From positions 91,869 to 155,868 of the forward strand of contig NZ_BMRX01000017.1 in the NCBI RefSeq assembly GCF_014648855.1: a stretch of 64,000 bases of DNA, read 5' to 3'. The position numbers and the translations under genes were made by a program. Positions 23,964-31,839 of the stretch are shown piece after piece. Position 1 is the first letter of the stretch, and each line of letters opens with the position of its first letter. Below the pieces are notes generated by a model that was not told the origin of the DNA, searched no databases, and saw nothing but the letters and a program-made list of their open reading frames with translations. This DNA is from Streptomyces parvulus (GTDB lineage Bacteria > Actinomycetota > Actinomycetes > Streptomycetales > Streptomycetaceae).

Positions 23964-24871
23964 CCGCCCGGGACGGTACCGGACGGCTGATCGAGGTCGC
24001 GGACGGCGTACACGCCCACGTCCAGCCGGACGGCGGATGGTGCCTGAGCAACGCCGGGCTCATCACCGACGGGAGCGAATCCGTCCTGGTGGACACCGCC
24101 GCGACCCGGGCCCGGACCCTGCGGCTGCGCGAGGCGGTGCTGCGGACCGTGCCGCGCCCGCCGCGCGTGCTGGTCAGCACCCACTTCCACGGCGACCACA
24201 CCTTCGGCAACCACCTCTTCCCCGAGGCCGTGATCGTCGCCCACGAACGGGCCCGGGACGACGTCACCGCGGCCGGGCTGCACCTGACCGGACTGTGGCC
24301 CGACGTGTGCTGGGGCGACCCGCGGGTGGTGGCGCCGCAGCTCACCCACCGCGACGGCATGACCGTCCACGCGGGCGAGGTGCGCGCCGAACTGCTGCAC
24401 CCCGGGCCCGCGCACACCACCGGCGACACCGTCGTCTGGCTGCCCGAGCAACGGGTGCTGTTCACCGGCGACCTCGTCATGTCCGGGGTGACGCCGTTCT
24501 GCCCCATGGGGTCCGTCGCCGGGTCGATCGAGGCGCTGCACACCCTGCGCGCCCTCGGTCCGCGCACCGTGGTCCCCGGGCACGGCCCGGTGGGCGGTCC
24601 GGAACTGCTCGACGTCAACGAGGACTACCTGCGCCGCCTCCAGCGGCTGGCCGCCGACGGTCTGGCCGCCGGACTCGACCCGCTGGAGACCGCCCGGGAG
24701 GCGGGACCCGGCCCGTACGCCGACCTGCTCGACGCCGAACGCCTGGTGCCCAACCTGCACCGCGCCTTCCACGAGGCCCTCGGCGGCCGGCCCGGCGAAC
24801 CGCTGGACATCCCCGCGCTGTTCGCCGAGATGACCCGCTACCACGGACGGCTCCCGGCCTGTCGCGCCTGA
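23960..24871 (+). CDS. ActIV-like cyclase (metallo-beta-lactamase fold)
   Basis: A 303-residue MBL-fold protein with a full metal site: STHFHGDHTFGNHLF (HxHxDH), then a histidine in GPAHTTGDTVVW, VLFTGDLVM and VVPGHGPVG. In BIQ-type clusters (ActIV) such proteins close the second ring and release the chain from ACP as a thioesterase. GTG at 23960 overlaps the monooxygenase stop (GTGA); the longer upstream frame is a shadow of the monooxygenase gene. The next gene is on the opposite strand, so it ends this operon. Confidence 0.85.
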   Translation: MTARDGTGRLIEVADGVHAHVQPDGGWCLSNAGLITDGSESVLVDTAATRARTLRLREAVLRTVPRPPRVLVSTHFHGDHTFGNHLFPEAVIVAHERARDDVTAAGLHLTGLWPDVCWGDPRVVAPQLTHRDGMTVHAGEVRAELLHPGPAHTTGDTVVWLPEQRVLFTGDLVMSGVTPFCPMGSVAGSIEALHTLRALGPRTVVPGHGPVGGPELLDVNEDYLRRLQRLAADGLAAGLDPLETAREAGPGPYADLLDAERLVPNLHRAFHEALGGRPGEPLDIPALFAEMTRYHGRLPACRA

Positions 24872-24879
24872 GCGCAGGC

Positions 24880-25338
24880 TCAGAAGGACAGGTGGTCCGG
24901 GACCACCCGGCGCTCCCGGGTGAGCAGCGCGCCGTCCCGGAGCACCAGCAGGTCCTCCACCACACTGCTCGGCCCGATGTCCGGCACCGGATTCCAGGGA
25001 CGGGTAACCGCCACCAGGGTGTAGTAGCGGGTGTGCAGCGCCCCGTCCGGACGCACCGAAACGCGCAGCATGTTGTACCAGTGCCGCCTGCGCACCTCCT
25101 CCGAGCGGAACCGCCGCTCGTGCGCGGCCAGCAGCGCCGCCGCGATGGCCGCCCGCCCGTGCGCCGCCGGCACCGAGGGCGAGGGCGCGAAGACGCCGTC
25201 CTCGGTGAACGTCGCCGCGAACTCCTCCGCCCGCAGGTCGTCGAGGAGCGCCACCTGTTCCGCGTAGAACTGCTGGACGCGCGCGTACAGGGCGCCCTCG
25301 TCGGCGGCAAGCCCTTCGCCGATGGTCTGCACCGTCAT
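24880..25338 (-). CDS. NTF2/SnoaL-fold protein
   Basis: A 152-residue small alpha+beta protein with the NTF2-like pattern: LYARVQQFYAEQVALLDD, then EFAATFTEDGVFAPSPS, GRAAIAAALLA, RRRHWYNMLRVSV and HTRYYTLVAV. These folds act as cyclases, isomerases, dehydratases or small hydroxylase partners in aromatic pathways. The catalytic class cannot be told from sequence alone. ATG at 25338 follows GAGGCTGACGAC. It is clearly paralogous to the next gene, 14 bp away, and both run leftward from the control region at 25815-25943. Confidence 0.75.
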   Translation of the reverse strand: MTVQTIGEGLAADEGALYARVQQFYAEQVALLDDLRAEEFAATFTEDGVFAPSPSVPAAHGRAAIAAALLAAHERRFRSEEVRRRHWYNMLRVSVRPDGALHTRYYTLVAVTRPWNPVPDIGPSSVVEDLLVLRDGALLTRERRVVPDHLSF

Positions 25339-25352
25339 GTCGTCAGCCTCCT

Positions 25353-25814
25353 TCAGGCCAGGTCGTCCCGGGTGACCACACGTCGCCGGGTCTGCCACTC
25401 GCCGCCGTCACGGACCAGCTCGTCCTCCATCACGCACACCCGCAGCAGCCTCGAATCGCCGCCCCGGGGTGTGGCGTGGACCAGCGCGTAGCAGCGCGTG
25501 TGCAGCACTCCGTCCGCACCGGTACGCACGTCGAGCATGCCGATCCAGTGCCGGTGCTGCTCCCCGCCGTCCTCCTGGCGGCGCCGGTTGCGCAGCACGT
25601 TGGCGACCAGGCCCGGCCGGCCGCGCACCGGCTCGTCCAGGGTCGGCACGCTGAAGACGGCGTCCTCGGTGAACGTGGCGGCCCAGCCGTCGGCGTCGTG
25701 CAGGTCGAAGAGCTGCATCTGGTGCGCGTAGAACCGCTGCACCCGTGCGTACAGGTCCCCGAACCCGCTCGGCCCGGCGAGGTCCTCGATGCGGTCGGGC
25801 GTCTCGGTGGTCAT
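25353..25814 (-). CDS. NTF2/SnoaL-fold protein, paralogue of its neighbour
   Basis: A 153-residue protein with the same pattern as the gene at 24880-25338: LYARVQRFYAHQMQLFDLHD, GWAATFTEDAVFSVPTLDEP, RHWIGMLDV and HTRCYALVHATP. The pair suggests a duplication followed by specialisation, or a heterodimer. ATG at 25814 follows GAAAGGCTGGTCCGC. Its promoter region carries SARP-type repeats. Confidence 0.75.
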   Translation of the reverse strand: MTTETPDRIEDLAGPSGFGDLYARVQRFYAHQMQLFDLHDADGWAATFTEDAVFSVPTLDEPVRGRPGLVANVLRNRRRQEDGGEQHRHWIGMLDVRTGADGVLHTRCYALVHATPRGGDSRLLRVCVMEDELVRDGGEWQTRRRVVTRDDLA

Positions 25815-25864
25815 GCGGACCAGCCTTTCGTTCCGTCGGATGCGCCCACTGTCCGACGCCCGGA

Positions 25865-25893
25865 TCGAGCGCTCTTCGAACCTTCCTCAAGCG
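25865..25893 (+). promoter_or_regulatory. SARP-binding direct repeats in the divergent control region
   Basis: TCGAGCG (25865), TCGAACC (25876) and TCAAGCG (25887) are three heptamers exactly 11 bp apart, the clearest SARP-type operator in the window. They lie in the 129-bp gap between the leftward NTF2 pair and the rightward ligase operon. A weak -10-like CAGAAC follows at 25900. The gene start is at 25944. Confidence 0.75.
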
Positions 25894-25943
25894 GTCCGGC
25901 AGAACGTGGTGAGCACCCCCCGAGACCCGCTGGAGGACGAGCC

Positions 25944-27869
25944 GTGCCGAACCTCGCGTACTCCGACATGACGGTCGACGGCCTGCTGCGCTCGGCCGCC
26001 GTCCGCGATCCCGAGGGATACGCCGTACGCACCCGGCACGGCGCCCGGACCTTCCGCGAACTGGACGCGCTGGCCGACCGGATCGCCACGTTCGTGCGGA
26101 GTGCGACCGGCCGACGCCCGGGCGCGCGCGTGGCCGTCGCCTCCGTCCTCGACCCGGTCTTCGCCGCCGCCTACCACGGCGTCGCACGCGGCGGGGCCAC
26201 CGTCGTCCTGGTCAACCCGCTGATCGGCGACGAGGGACTGCGCCACGTCCTGTCCGCCGCCGGCGCCGAACTCGCCCTGGTGCCCTCGGCCGTCGCCGGA
26301 CGGCTGGCCCGGCTGCGCGGCGCCCTGCCCGCCCTCGGCACCGTCGTGGTCACCGACACCGACACCGGCGGTGCGGTGCCCGCCAACTGCCTGCCCCTGG
26401 AGGAGGCCCTGGACGGCCCGGCGGAAGCCGCCCTCGGACGCCCCGGCGGGGCCGACCCGGACGCGGTCGCCTGCGTGCAGTTCACCACCGGCACCACCGG
26501 CCGCCCCAAGGGCGTCCTGCTCACCCACCGCAACCTCGTCGCCAACGCCCGGCAGACCGCCCTCGCGCACGGGCTCGGCCCGGACTCGGTCACCCTCAAC
26601 CACCTGCCGCTCTACCACGTCATGCACCTCAACAGCGCACTGGACGCGGGCGCCTGCCAGGTCCTGTGCCAGGACCCCGACCCGGTGACCTCCCTGGCCG
26701 TCGCCGCGGGCACCGGCGCCACCCACTACTACGGGCTGCCCGCCCGTCTGCACCGGCTCGCCACCGACGAACGGCTGCCCGGCCTCGCGCCCGCCGCACG
26801 CGACGGATCCCGGCTCACCGCCGTCCTGTCCGGCGGCTCGGCGCTGCTGCCCGAGGCCGCGCGCACCCTCGGCGAACTGCTCCGCGTCCCGGTCGTCCAG
26901 GGCTACGGCATGGCCGAACTCTCCCCGCTCACCCACTGCCAGCGTCCCGGAAGCCCCCACCGGCCCGGCACCGTCGGCACCCCCGTACCCGGGACCGAGT
27001 GCCGCCTGGTGGACCTCTCCGACCGCCACCCGGTCGAGGCCGGAGCCGTCGGCGAGGTGCAGGTCCGGGGACCGCAGCTGATGGCCGGCTACCTCGGCGA
27101 GCGGCCCGGCACCCACCTCGGCGCCGACGGCTGGTACAGCACCGGCGACCTCGGCTCGGTCGACGACGACGGCACCCTGCGGCTGCTGGACCGGGTCGAC
27201 GACATCTTCAAGTACGACAACGAGATCGTCTCGCCCGGCCGCGTCGAGCGGGTCCTCGCCCGCGACCCGCGGGTCGCCGACTGCGTCGTCGCCGGGCTGC
27301 GCGACCCCGAGCACGGCCGGGTGGCCTGGGCCGGTGTCGTGCTGCGCGACCCGGAGGGCACGCCGTCGTCCCGCGACCGCGTCCTGCGCTCCGTCGTCGA
27401 ACGCGCCAACGCACAGCTCTCGCACCACGAACACGTCCGGGCCGCCGAGGCCCTGTCCGCCGTACCGCGCACCCCCACCGGAAAGCCGGCCCGCAGCCGC
27501 CTGCGCCAGACGCTCGCCGAGCGGGGCGCGTTCGGCGGCGGGTCCGGGGCAGGCCCCTTCGATCTCTTCCAGGAGCAGACCATGGTGACCTTCGTCAACA
27601 AACTGACCGTGCACGGCGACCTCGACACCTTCCTCGGCGTCAAGAGCCGGCTCACGGCCTACATGGCCGCCCAGCCCGGTTACGTCAGCCACCAGGTCAT
27701 GCGGCACGCCTGGCACCCCAACGTCTACCTGGAGCTGGCCGTCTGGGAGGACGCCGACGCACACCAGAAGGCCGTGCGCAGCGAGGAGTTCCAGGCACTG
27801 GTCAAGCAGCTCGGCCCGCTCGCCACGCCCGAGCCCGGGCTCTTCGAGACGGTGGAGGCGAGCGCCTGA
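25944..27869 (+). CDS. AMP-dependent acyl ligase fused to an ABM domain
   Basis: A 641-residue protein. Residues 1-~530 are an ANL-family ligase: A3 motif FTTGTTGRPKGVLLTHRN (about 177-194), GYGMAELSP, GWYSTGDLG and the catalytic Lys514 in PRTPTGKPARSR. Residues 547-641 form an antibiotic-biosynthesis-monooxygenase-like (ABM) domain: VNKLTVHGDLDTFLGVKSRL, GYVSHQVM and YLELAVWEDADAH. The frame is continuous between them. GTG at 25944 follows TGGAGGACGAGCC. An ATG at 27582, behind CAGGAGCAGAC, could also start the 95-residue ABM part alone. The ligase would activate a carboxylic acid as acyl-AMP for CoA or an ACP. The ABM part could be an oxygenase or a cyclase-like partner. Its stop overlaps the next start. 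Confidence 0.88.
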   Translation: MPNLAYSDMTVDGLLRSAAVRDPEGYAVRTRHGARTFRELDALADRIATFVRSATGRRPGARVAVASVLDPVFAAAYHGVARGGATVVLVNPLIGDEGLRHVLSAAGAELALVPSAVAGRLARLRGALPALGTVVVTDTDTGGAVPANCLPLEEALDGPAEAALGRPGGADPDAVACVQFTTGTTGRPKGVLLTHRNLVANARQTALAHGLGPDSVTLNHLPLYHVMHLNSALDAGACQVLCQDPDPVTSLAVAAGTGATHYYGLPARLHRLATDERLPGLAPAARDGSRLTAVLSGGSALLPEAARTLGELLRVPVVQGYGMAELSPLTHCQRPGSPHRPGTVGTPVPGTECRLVDLSDRHPVEAGAVGEVQVRGPQLMAGYLGERPGTHLGADGWYSTGDLGSVDDDGTLRLLDRVDDIFKYDNEIVSPGRVERVLARDPRVADCVVAGLRDPEHGRVAWAGVVLRDPEGTPSSRDRVLRSVVERANAQLSHHEHVRAAEALSAVPRTPTGKPARSRLRQTLAERGAFGGGSGAGPFDLFQEQTMVTFVNKLTVHGDLDTFLGVKSRLTAYMAAQPGYVSHQVMRHAWHPNVYLELAVWEDADAHQKAVRSEEFQALVKQLGPLATPEPGLFETVEASA

Positions 27870-29566
27870 TGACCGCCTCCGGGCAGCCCCGGGCCGTCGT
27901 CGTCGGCGCCGGCCCCGTCGGCCTGACCGCCGCCCACGAACTCGCCCGCAGAGGCGTCGCGGTGCGCCTGGTCGACGCCGCCGACGCACCCGCGCGCACC
28001 AGCAGAGCCGTGGCCGCGCATCCGCGCACCCTGGAGACGTTCGCGCAGATGGGCGTCGCCGACGCCGTGATCGCGCGCGGCCGCCGCAACCGCGCCTTCA
28101 CCATGTTCGCGCGCGGCCGGCGTCTGGTGCGCCTGGAGGCGGACTACTCGACGATGCCGACCTCCCACCCGTACTCACTGATCGTCGCCCAGACGGACAC
28201 CGAGGAGGAGCTGCGCCGGGCCGTGGCCCGGCTCGGCGTCGAGGTCGAGTGGGGCACCCGGCTGACCGCGTTCGAGCAGGACGCGGACCGGGTGGTGCTG
28301 CGGCTGACGCGCGACGGGCGGGAGGAGGTCGTCGAGACGTCCTGGCTGGTCGGCTGCGACGGCGGGCACAGCACCGTGCGCAGACTGCTCGGCCTGGAGC
28401 TGGTCGGCGAGAGCAGCGAGACCTGGATGCTCGCCGACGCGCCCGTGGACGTCGACCTGCCGCCCGACACCATCTACTGGGCCCACACCGGCAGCCAGGC
28501 GCTGATGATGGTGCCCTACGCCCGGGACGGCCACTGGAGGCTGCTCGACACCGCCCCCGGCCCCGGCGCCACCGACGACGTCGGAGCGGGATTCGGGGCC
28601 AAGCTGTCGGCCGGCCTCGGACGCACGGTGCGGGTCGGCGAACCGGAGTGGACGTCCGTCTTCACCTTCCAGCAGCGGATGGTCGCGCGGATGCGCGAGG
28701 GCCGGGTCTTCGTCGCCGGGGACGCCGCGCACGTGCACAGCCCCGCCTCCGGCCAGGGCATGAACACCGGCATCCAGGAGGCCTACAACCTGGCCTGGAA
28801 GCTCGCCCAGGTCGACCAGGGCCACGCCGGGGAGGAACTCCTGGACAGCTACGGCGAGGAGCGGGTCCCCATCGGCAGGGCCCTGCTCGGCTCCACCCGC
28901 ACCGCCACCTTCCTAGTCCAGCTCAAGAACCTGCTCGCGTCCGTGGCGCTGCCCGTCGTCTTCACCGTCGTCCGCAACGTGCCGGGCCTGCGACGGGCCG
29001 TGCAGCGCAAGGTCCTGGGCGGCATGTCCGGGCTGCGCATCGGCTACCCCCGGTCCGCGCTGACCACCCCCGACCAGCACCCGCACCTCACCGGCACCGG
29101 GCCCGCGCCCGGTGAGCGGGTCACGGCGGCGCCGGTCCACGACCCGGAGGTGCCCGGCTTCCGCGCCCTGCACGAGGAACTGCGGGACACCCGCTGGTCC
29201 CTGCTGCTGGCCGCCGGAGGCACCGGCCCGGGCGACGGACCCGCCGGCGTGGCCGTCACCGCCGCCGTGCAGTACGGCGAGTGGCTGTCCGTCCGCACCG
29301 TCGGCGGCGGCTCCGCCGAGGCCCCCGCCCCGCTCGGCGACCCCGACTTCGCGCTGCGCCGGGCGCTCGGCCTGCCGGCCGGCTGCTGGCTGCTGGTACG
29401 CCCGGACGGCTACGTCGCCGCCCGCGGCCGCACGCTGACCCGGACCGGTCTGGAGCAGGCCGTGGCCCCGCTGCGGCCGGCCACCCGGCTCGCCGGACCG
29501 CCGCCGCACGAACCGGGCTTCCCGCGCCCCGTCCCGCTCTCCCCCTCGAAGGAGGACCGAACATGA
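27869..29566 (+). CDS. FAD-dependent aromatic polyketide hydroxylase
   Basis: A 565-residue PheA/TfdB-class flavoprotein with VVVGAGPVGLTAAHELARRG, the DG motif VGCDGGHSTVRRLLG, GDAAHVHSPASGQGMNTGIQ and NLAWKLAQV. The thioredoxin-like C-terminal part (from ~430) ends with CWLLVRPDGYVAARG. It hydroxylates aromatic or quinone intermediates with NAD(P)H and O2. ATG at 27869 shares its first base with the ligase stop. The downstream KR start overlaps its own stop by four bases, so translation is tightly coupled. Confidence 0.92.
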   Translation: MTASGQPRAVVVGAGPVGLTAAHELARRGVAVRLVDAADAPARTSRAVAAHPRTLETFAQMGVADAVIARGRRNRAFTMFARGRRLVRLEADYSTMPTSHPYSLIVAQTDTEEELRRAVARLGVEVEWGTRLTAFEQDADRVVLRLTRDGREEVVETSWLVGCDGGHSTVRRLLGLELVGESSETWMLADAPVDVDLPPDTIYWAHTGSQALMMVPYARDGHWRLLDTAPGPGATDDVGAGFGAKLSAGLGRTVRVGEPEWTSVFTFQQRMVARMREGRVFVAGDAAHVHSPASGQGMNTGIQEAYNLAWKLAQVDQGHAGEELLDSYGEERVPIGRALLGSTRTATFLVQLKNLLASVALPVVFTVVRNVPGLRRAVQRKVLGGMSGLRIGYPRSALTTPDQHPHLTGTGPAPGERVTAAPVHDPEVPGFRALHEELRDTRWSLLLAAGGTGPGDGPAGVAVTAAVQYGEWLSVRTVGGGSAEAPAPLGDPDFALRRALGLPAGCWLLVRPDGYVAARGRTLTRTGLEQAVAPLRPATRLAGPPPHEPGFPRPVPLSPSKEDRT

Positions 29567-30345
29567 CCGCACAGCCCCCCGTCGCCCTCGTCACCGGCGG
29601 CACGAGCGGCATCGGACTGGCCGTGGCCCGCGCACTGGGCCGCGCCGGGCACCGCGTCTTCCTGTGCGCCCGCACCGACGCGGACGTCAAGCAGACCGTC
29701 GACGACCTGCGCGCCGAGGGCCTGGAGGTGGACGGCCGGGCCGCCGACGTGCGCTCCCGCACCGCGGTGGCCGACCTGGTGCGCGCCGCGGTGGACACGT
29801 ACGGGCCCGTCACGGTCCTGGTCAACAACGCCGGGCGCAGCGGCGGCGGCGTCACCGCCGATCTGACCGACGACCTCTGGTACGACGTCATCGACACCAA
29901 CCTCAACAGCGTGTTCCTCGTGACCCGCGAGGTCCTGCGCAACGGTGGCCTGGCCGACGCCGCACACGGGCGGATCGTCAACATCGCGTCGACCGCCGGC
30001 AAGCAGGGCGTCCTGCTCGGCGCCCCCTACAGCGCCTCCAAGCACGGGGTGGTCGGCTTCACCAAGGCGCTGGGCCGCGAACTCGCCCCCACGGGCGTCA
30101 CGGTCAACGCCGTCTGTCCCGGCTACGTGGAGACGCCCATGGCGTCCCGCGTACGGCAGGGGTACGCCGCGGCCTGGGAGACCACCGAGGACGCGGTGCA
30201 GGAGCAGTTCGAGGCGAAGATCCCCCTCGGCCGCTACTCCACCCCGCAGGAGGTGGCCGGTCTCGTGTCCTACCTGGCCTCCGAGACGGCCGCCTCCATC
30301 ACCGCGCAGGCGCTCAACGTCTGCGGCGGGCTCGGCAATTTCTGA
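29563..30345 (+). CDS. Type II PKS ketoreductase (ActIII-like)
   Basis: A 260-residue SDR close to ActIII: VALVTGGTSGIGLAVARALG, LVNNAGRSGGG, NIASTAGKQGVLLGAPYSAS (catalytic Ser and YxxxK), VNAVCPGYVETPMA and the ending SITAQALNVCGGLGNF. ActIII-type enzymes reduce the C9 ketone of the nascent chain, which fixes the first-ring geometry. ATG at 29563 follows GAAGGAGGACCGAAC and overlaps the previous stop. The product is therefore a reduced (C9-hydroxyl) polyketide. Confidence 0.96.
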   Translation: MTAQPPVALVTGGTSGIGLAVARALGRAGHRVFLCARTDADVKQTVDDLRAEGLEVDGRAADVRSRTAVADLVRAAVDTYGPVTVLVNNAGRSGGGVTADLTDDLWYDVIDTNLNSVFLVTREVLRNGGLADAAHGRIVNIASTAGKQGVLLGAPYSASKHGVVGFTKALGRELAPTGVTVNAVCPGYVETPMASRVRQGYAAAWETTEDAVQEQFEAKIPLGRYSTPQEVAGLVSYLASETAASITAQALNVCGGLGNF

Positions 30346-30369
30346 AACACGACGTCAGGGAAGAGGTGT

Positions 30370-31329
30370 GTGGTGACGGGTGAGCGCGTGCACAGGACGT
30401 CGCACTCGACCGAGGTGGACGCACCGGCCGGGATCGTCTACGGACTGATCGCGGACGCCGTGCGGTGGCCGCTGTTCTTTCCACCCAACGTCCACGTCGA
30501 GCGACTGGAGACGGACGGGACCAACGAACGGCTGCGGATGTGGGCGACGGCCAACGGCCAGGTCCGCTCCTGGATCTCGCAGCGGGTTCAGGACCCGGCG
30601 ACCCGGCGGGTCGAGTTCCGCCAGTCGCACCCGCAGGCGCCGGTGCGGACCATGAACGGGACCTGGGCGATCGAGGAACTGGCGGGCGGCACCACCCTGC
30701 TGACCCTGCTGCACGACTTCACCGTCCACGGCGACCGGCCCGGCGACGCGGAGTGGGTGGAACGGGCCGTCGACACCAACTCGCGCGCCGAGCTGGCCGG
30801 CCTGAAGCGGCTCGCCGAACGCTGGCGGCGCCTGGACGGCCTGGTCCTCTCCTTCGAGGACTCGATCCGAGTGGCCGCGCCCGCCGAACCGGTCTACGAC
30901 TTCCTCTACCGGGTCGGCGACTGGCCCCGGCTGATCCCCCACGTGTCCCGGCTGGAGCTGACCGAGGACGCGCCCGGCGTCCAGGTCATGGCGATGGACA
31001 CGCTCACCGCGGACGGCGCCTCGCACACCACCGAGTCCGTACGGATCTGCTTCCCGCACGCCGGGCGCATCGTCTACAAGCAGACCGCCACCCCCGCGCT
31101 GATGGAGGCGCACACCGGTGAGTGGTCCGTGGTGTCCGACGGCAGCGGGACGACCGCCGTGGCGCAGCACAGCGTCGTGCTGCGCGAGGACGCCGTCGAA
31201 CGCGTCCTCGGCCCCGGCGCGGACCTGGAACAGGCCCGCAGGTACGTCCGCGAGGCGCTCGGCCGCAACTCCACCGCCACCCTCGAACTGGCCCGCGAGT
31301 ACGCCGAGTCGGTGGTCGGGGCCGGCTGA
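30370..31329 (+). CDS. Di-domain aromatase/cyclase (ActVII-like)
   Basis: A 319-residue START-fold protein with two ARO/CYC halves. The first (about 8-155) has HSTEVDAPAGIVYGLIADAV and VHVERLETDGTNERLRMWAT. The second (about 160-310) has FEDSIRVAAPAEPVYDFLYR and VGDWPRLIPHVSRLELTED. Di-domain enzymes aromatise the first ring of C9-reduced chains. The start is one of two tandem GTG codons (30370 or 30373) behind GGAAGAGG. It ends the ligase-hydroxylase-KR-ARO operon; a strong hairpin follows. Confidence 0.94.
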   Translation: MVTGERVHRTSHSTEVDAPAGIVYGLIADAVRWPLFFPPNVHVERLETDGTNERLRMWATANGQVRSWISQRVQDPATRRVEFRQSHPQAPVRTMNGTWAIEELAGGTTLLTLLHDFTVHGDRPGDAEWVERAVDTNSRAELAGLKRLAERWRRLDGLVLSFEDSIRVAAPAEPVYDFLYRVGDWPRLIPHVSRLELTEDAPGVQVMAMDTLTADGASHTTESVRICFPHAGRIVYKQTATPALMEAHTGEWSVVSDGSGTTAVAQHSVVLREDAVERVLGPGADLEQARRYVREALGRNSTATLELAREYAESVVGAG

Positions 31330-31336
31330 ACCGCTC

Positions 31337-31370
31337 GTGTGCCCGGGGTCCATCGGGGCTCCGGGCACAC
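31337..31370. terminator. Hairpin after the aromatase/cyclase gene
   Basis: GTGTGCCCGG (31337-31346) pairs perfectly with CCGGGCACAC (31361-31370), with a 14-nt loop, 8 bp after the stop codon. A weaker second hairpin, GTCGAGG (31390) with CCTCGAC (31405), follows. They separate the ketoreductase/aromatase operon from the ACP-dehydrogenase set. Confidence 0.75.
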
Positions 31371-31451
31371 TCCAGCGCCTGCCCGGACAGTCGAGGCCGG
31401 GAGCCCTCGACGGAGCGCCGGCGGGCCGAACCGACGACAGGACGGTGAGCG

Positions 31452-31706
31452 ATGAGCACGGACGCCAGAGCCAGGACGGCGGCCTACCTCTCCAGGTTCT
31501 TCCCGGTCCACGACCTCGGGGACGACGACGACATCTTCGAGCAGGGCTACGTCAGTTCCGTGTTCGGCATGCAGCTGGTCGCCTTCGTGGAGCGCGAGTT
31601 CGGCGTGACCGTCGGCGAGGAGGACATGGACCTCGAGCACTTCCGGACCCTGCGCGCCCTCGACACCTTCGTCGCACGCAAGCTGGCCGCGCGCGCGGGA
31701 GTCTGA
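31452..31706 (+). CDS. Discrete ACP of the FkbJ-like type
   Basis: An 84-residue carrier protein with DIFEQGYVSSVFGMQLVAFV. This corresponds to the G-x-V-N-S-L-F-A-M-Q-L motif of carriers such as FkbJ that work with dedicated acyl-ACP dehydrogenases. The modified serine is Ser36; the preceding residue is Ser where Asp or Asn is usual. The following acidic EDMDLEHFRTLRAL also fits. ATG at 31452 follows GACGGTGAGCG. It is unlike the minimal-PKS ACP (22339-22602) and the tandem ACP, so it likely carries a special acyl group oxidised by the next gene product. Confidence 0.85.
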   Translation: MSTDARARTAAYLSRFFPVHDLGDDDDIFEQGYVSSVFGMQLVAFVEREFGVTVGEEDMDLEHFRTLRALDTFVARKLAARAGV

Positions 31707-31839
31707 CCCCGCGCCCAGCGCCGCTTCCCGCGCGGCTCCGGCACCGCTCCACCGCCCTTCCGGTTCCGCGCGAGCCGGCCTGGTCAAGCTGGCGTCCGGG
31801 CGTGCGAGAGGCCCGCCGCGAGGGGACGAAGGAGCTGAG

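Noticed and set aside
27582..27869. ABM domain as a fully separate gene
   Set aside because: It is in frame with the ligase and there is no stop between them. I kept one fused gene and noted the internal start.
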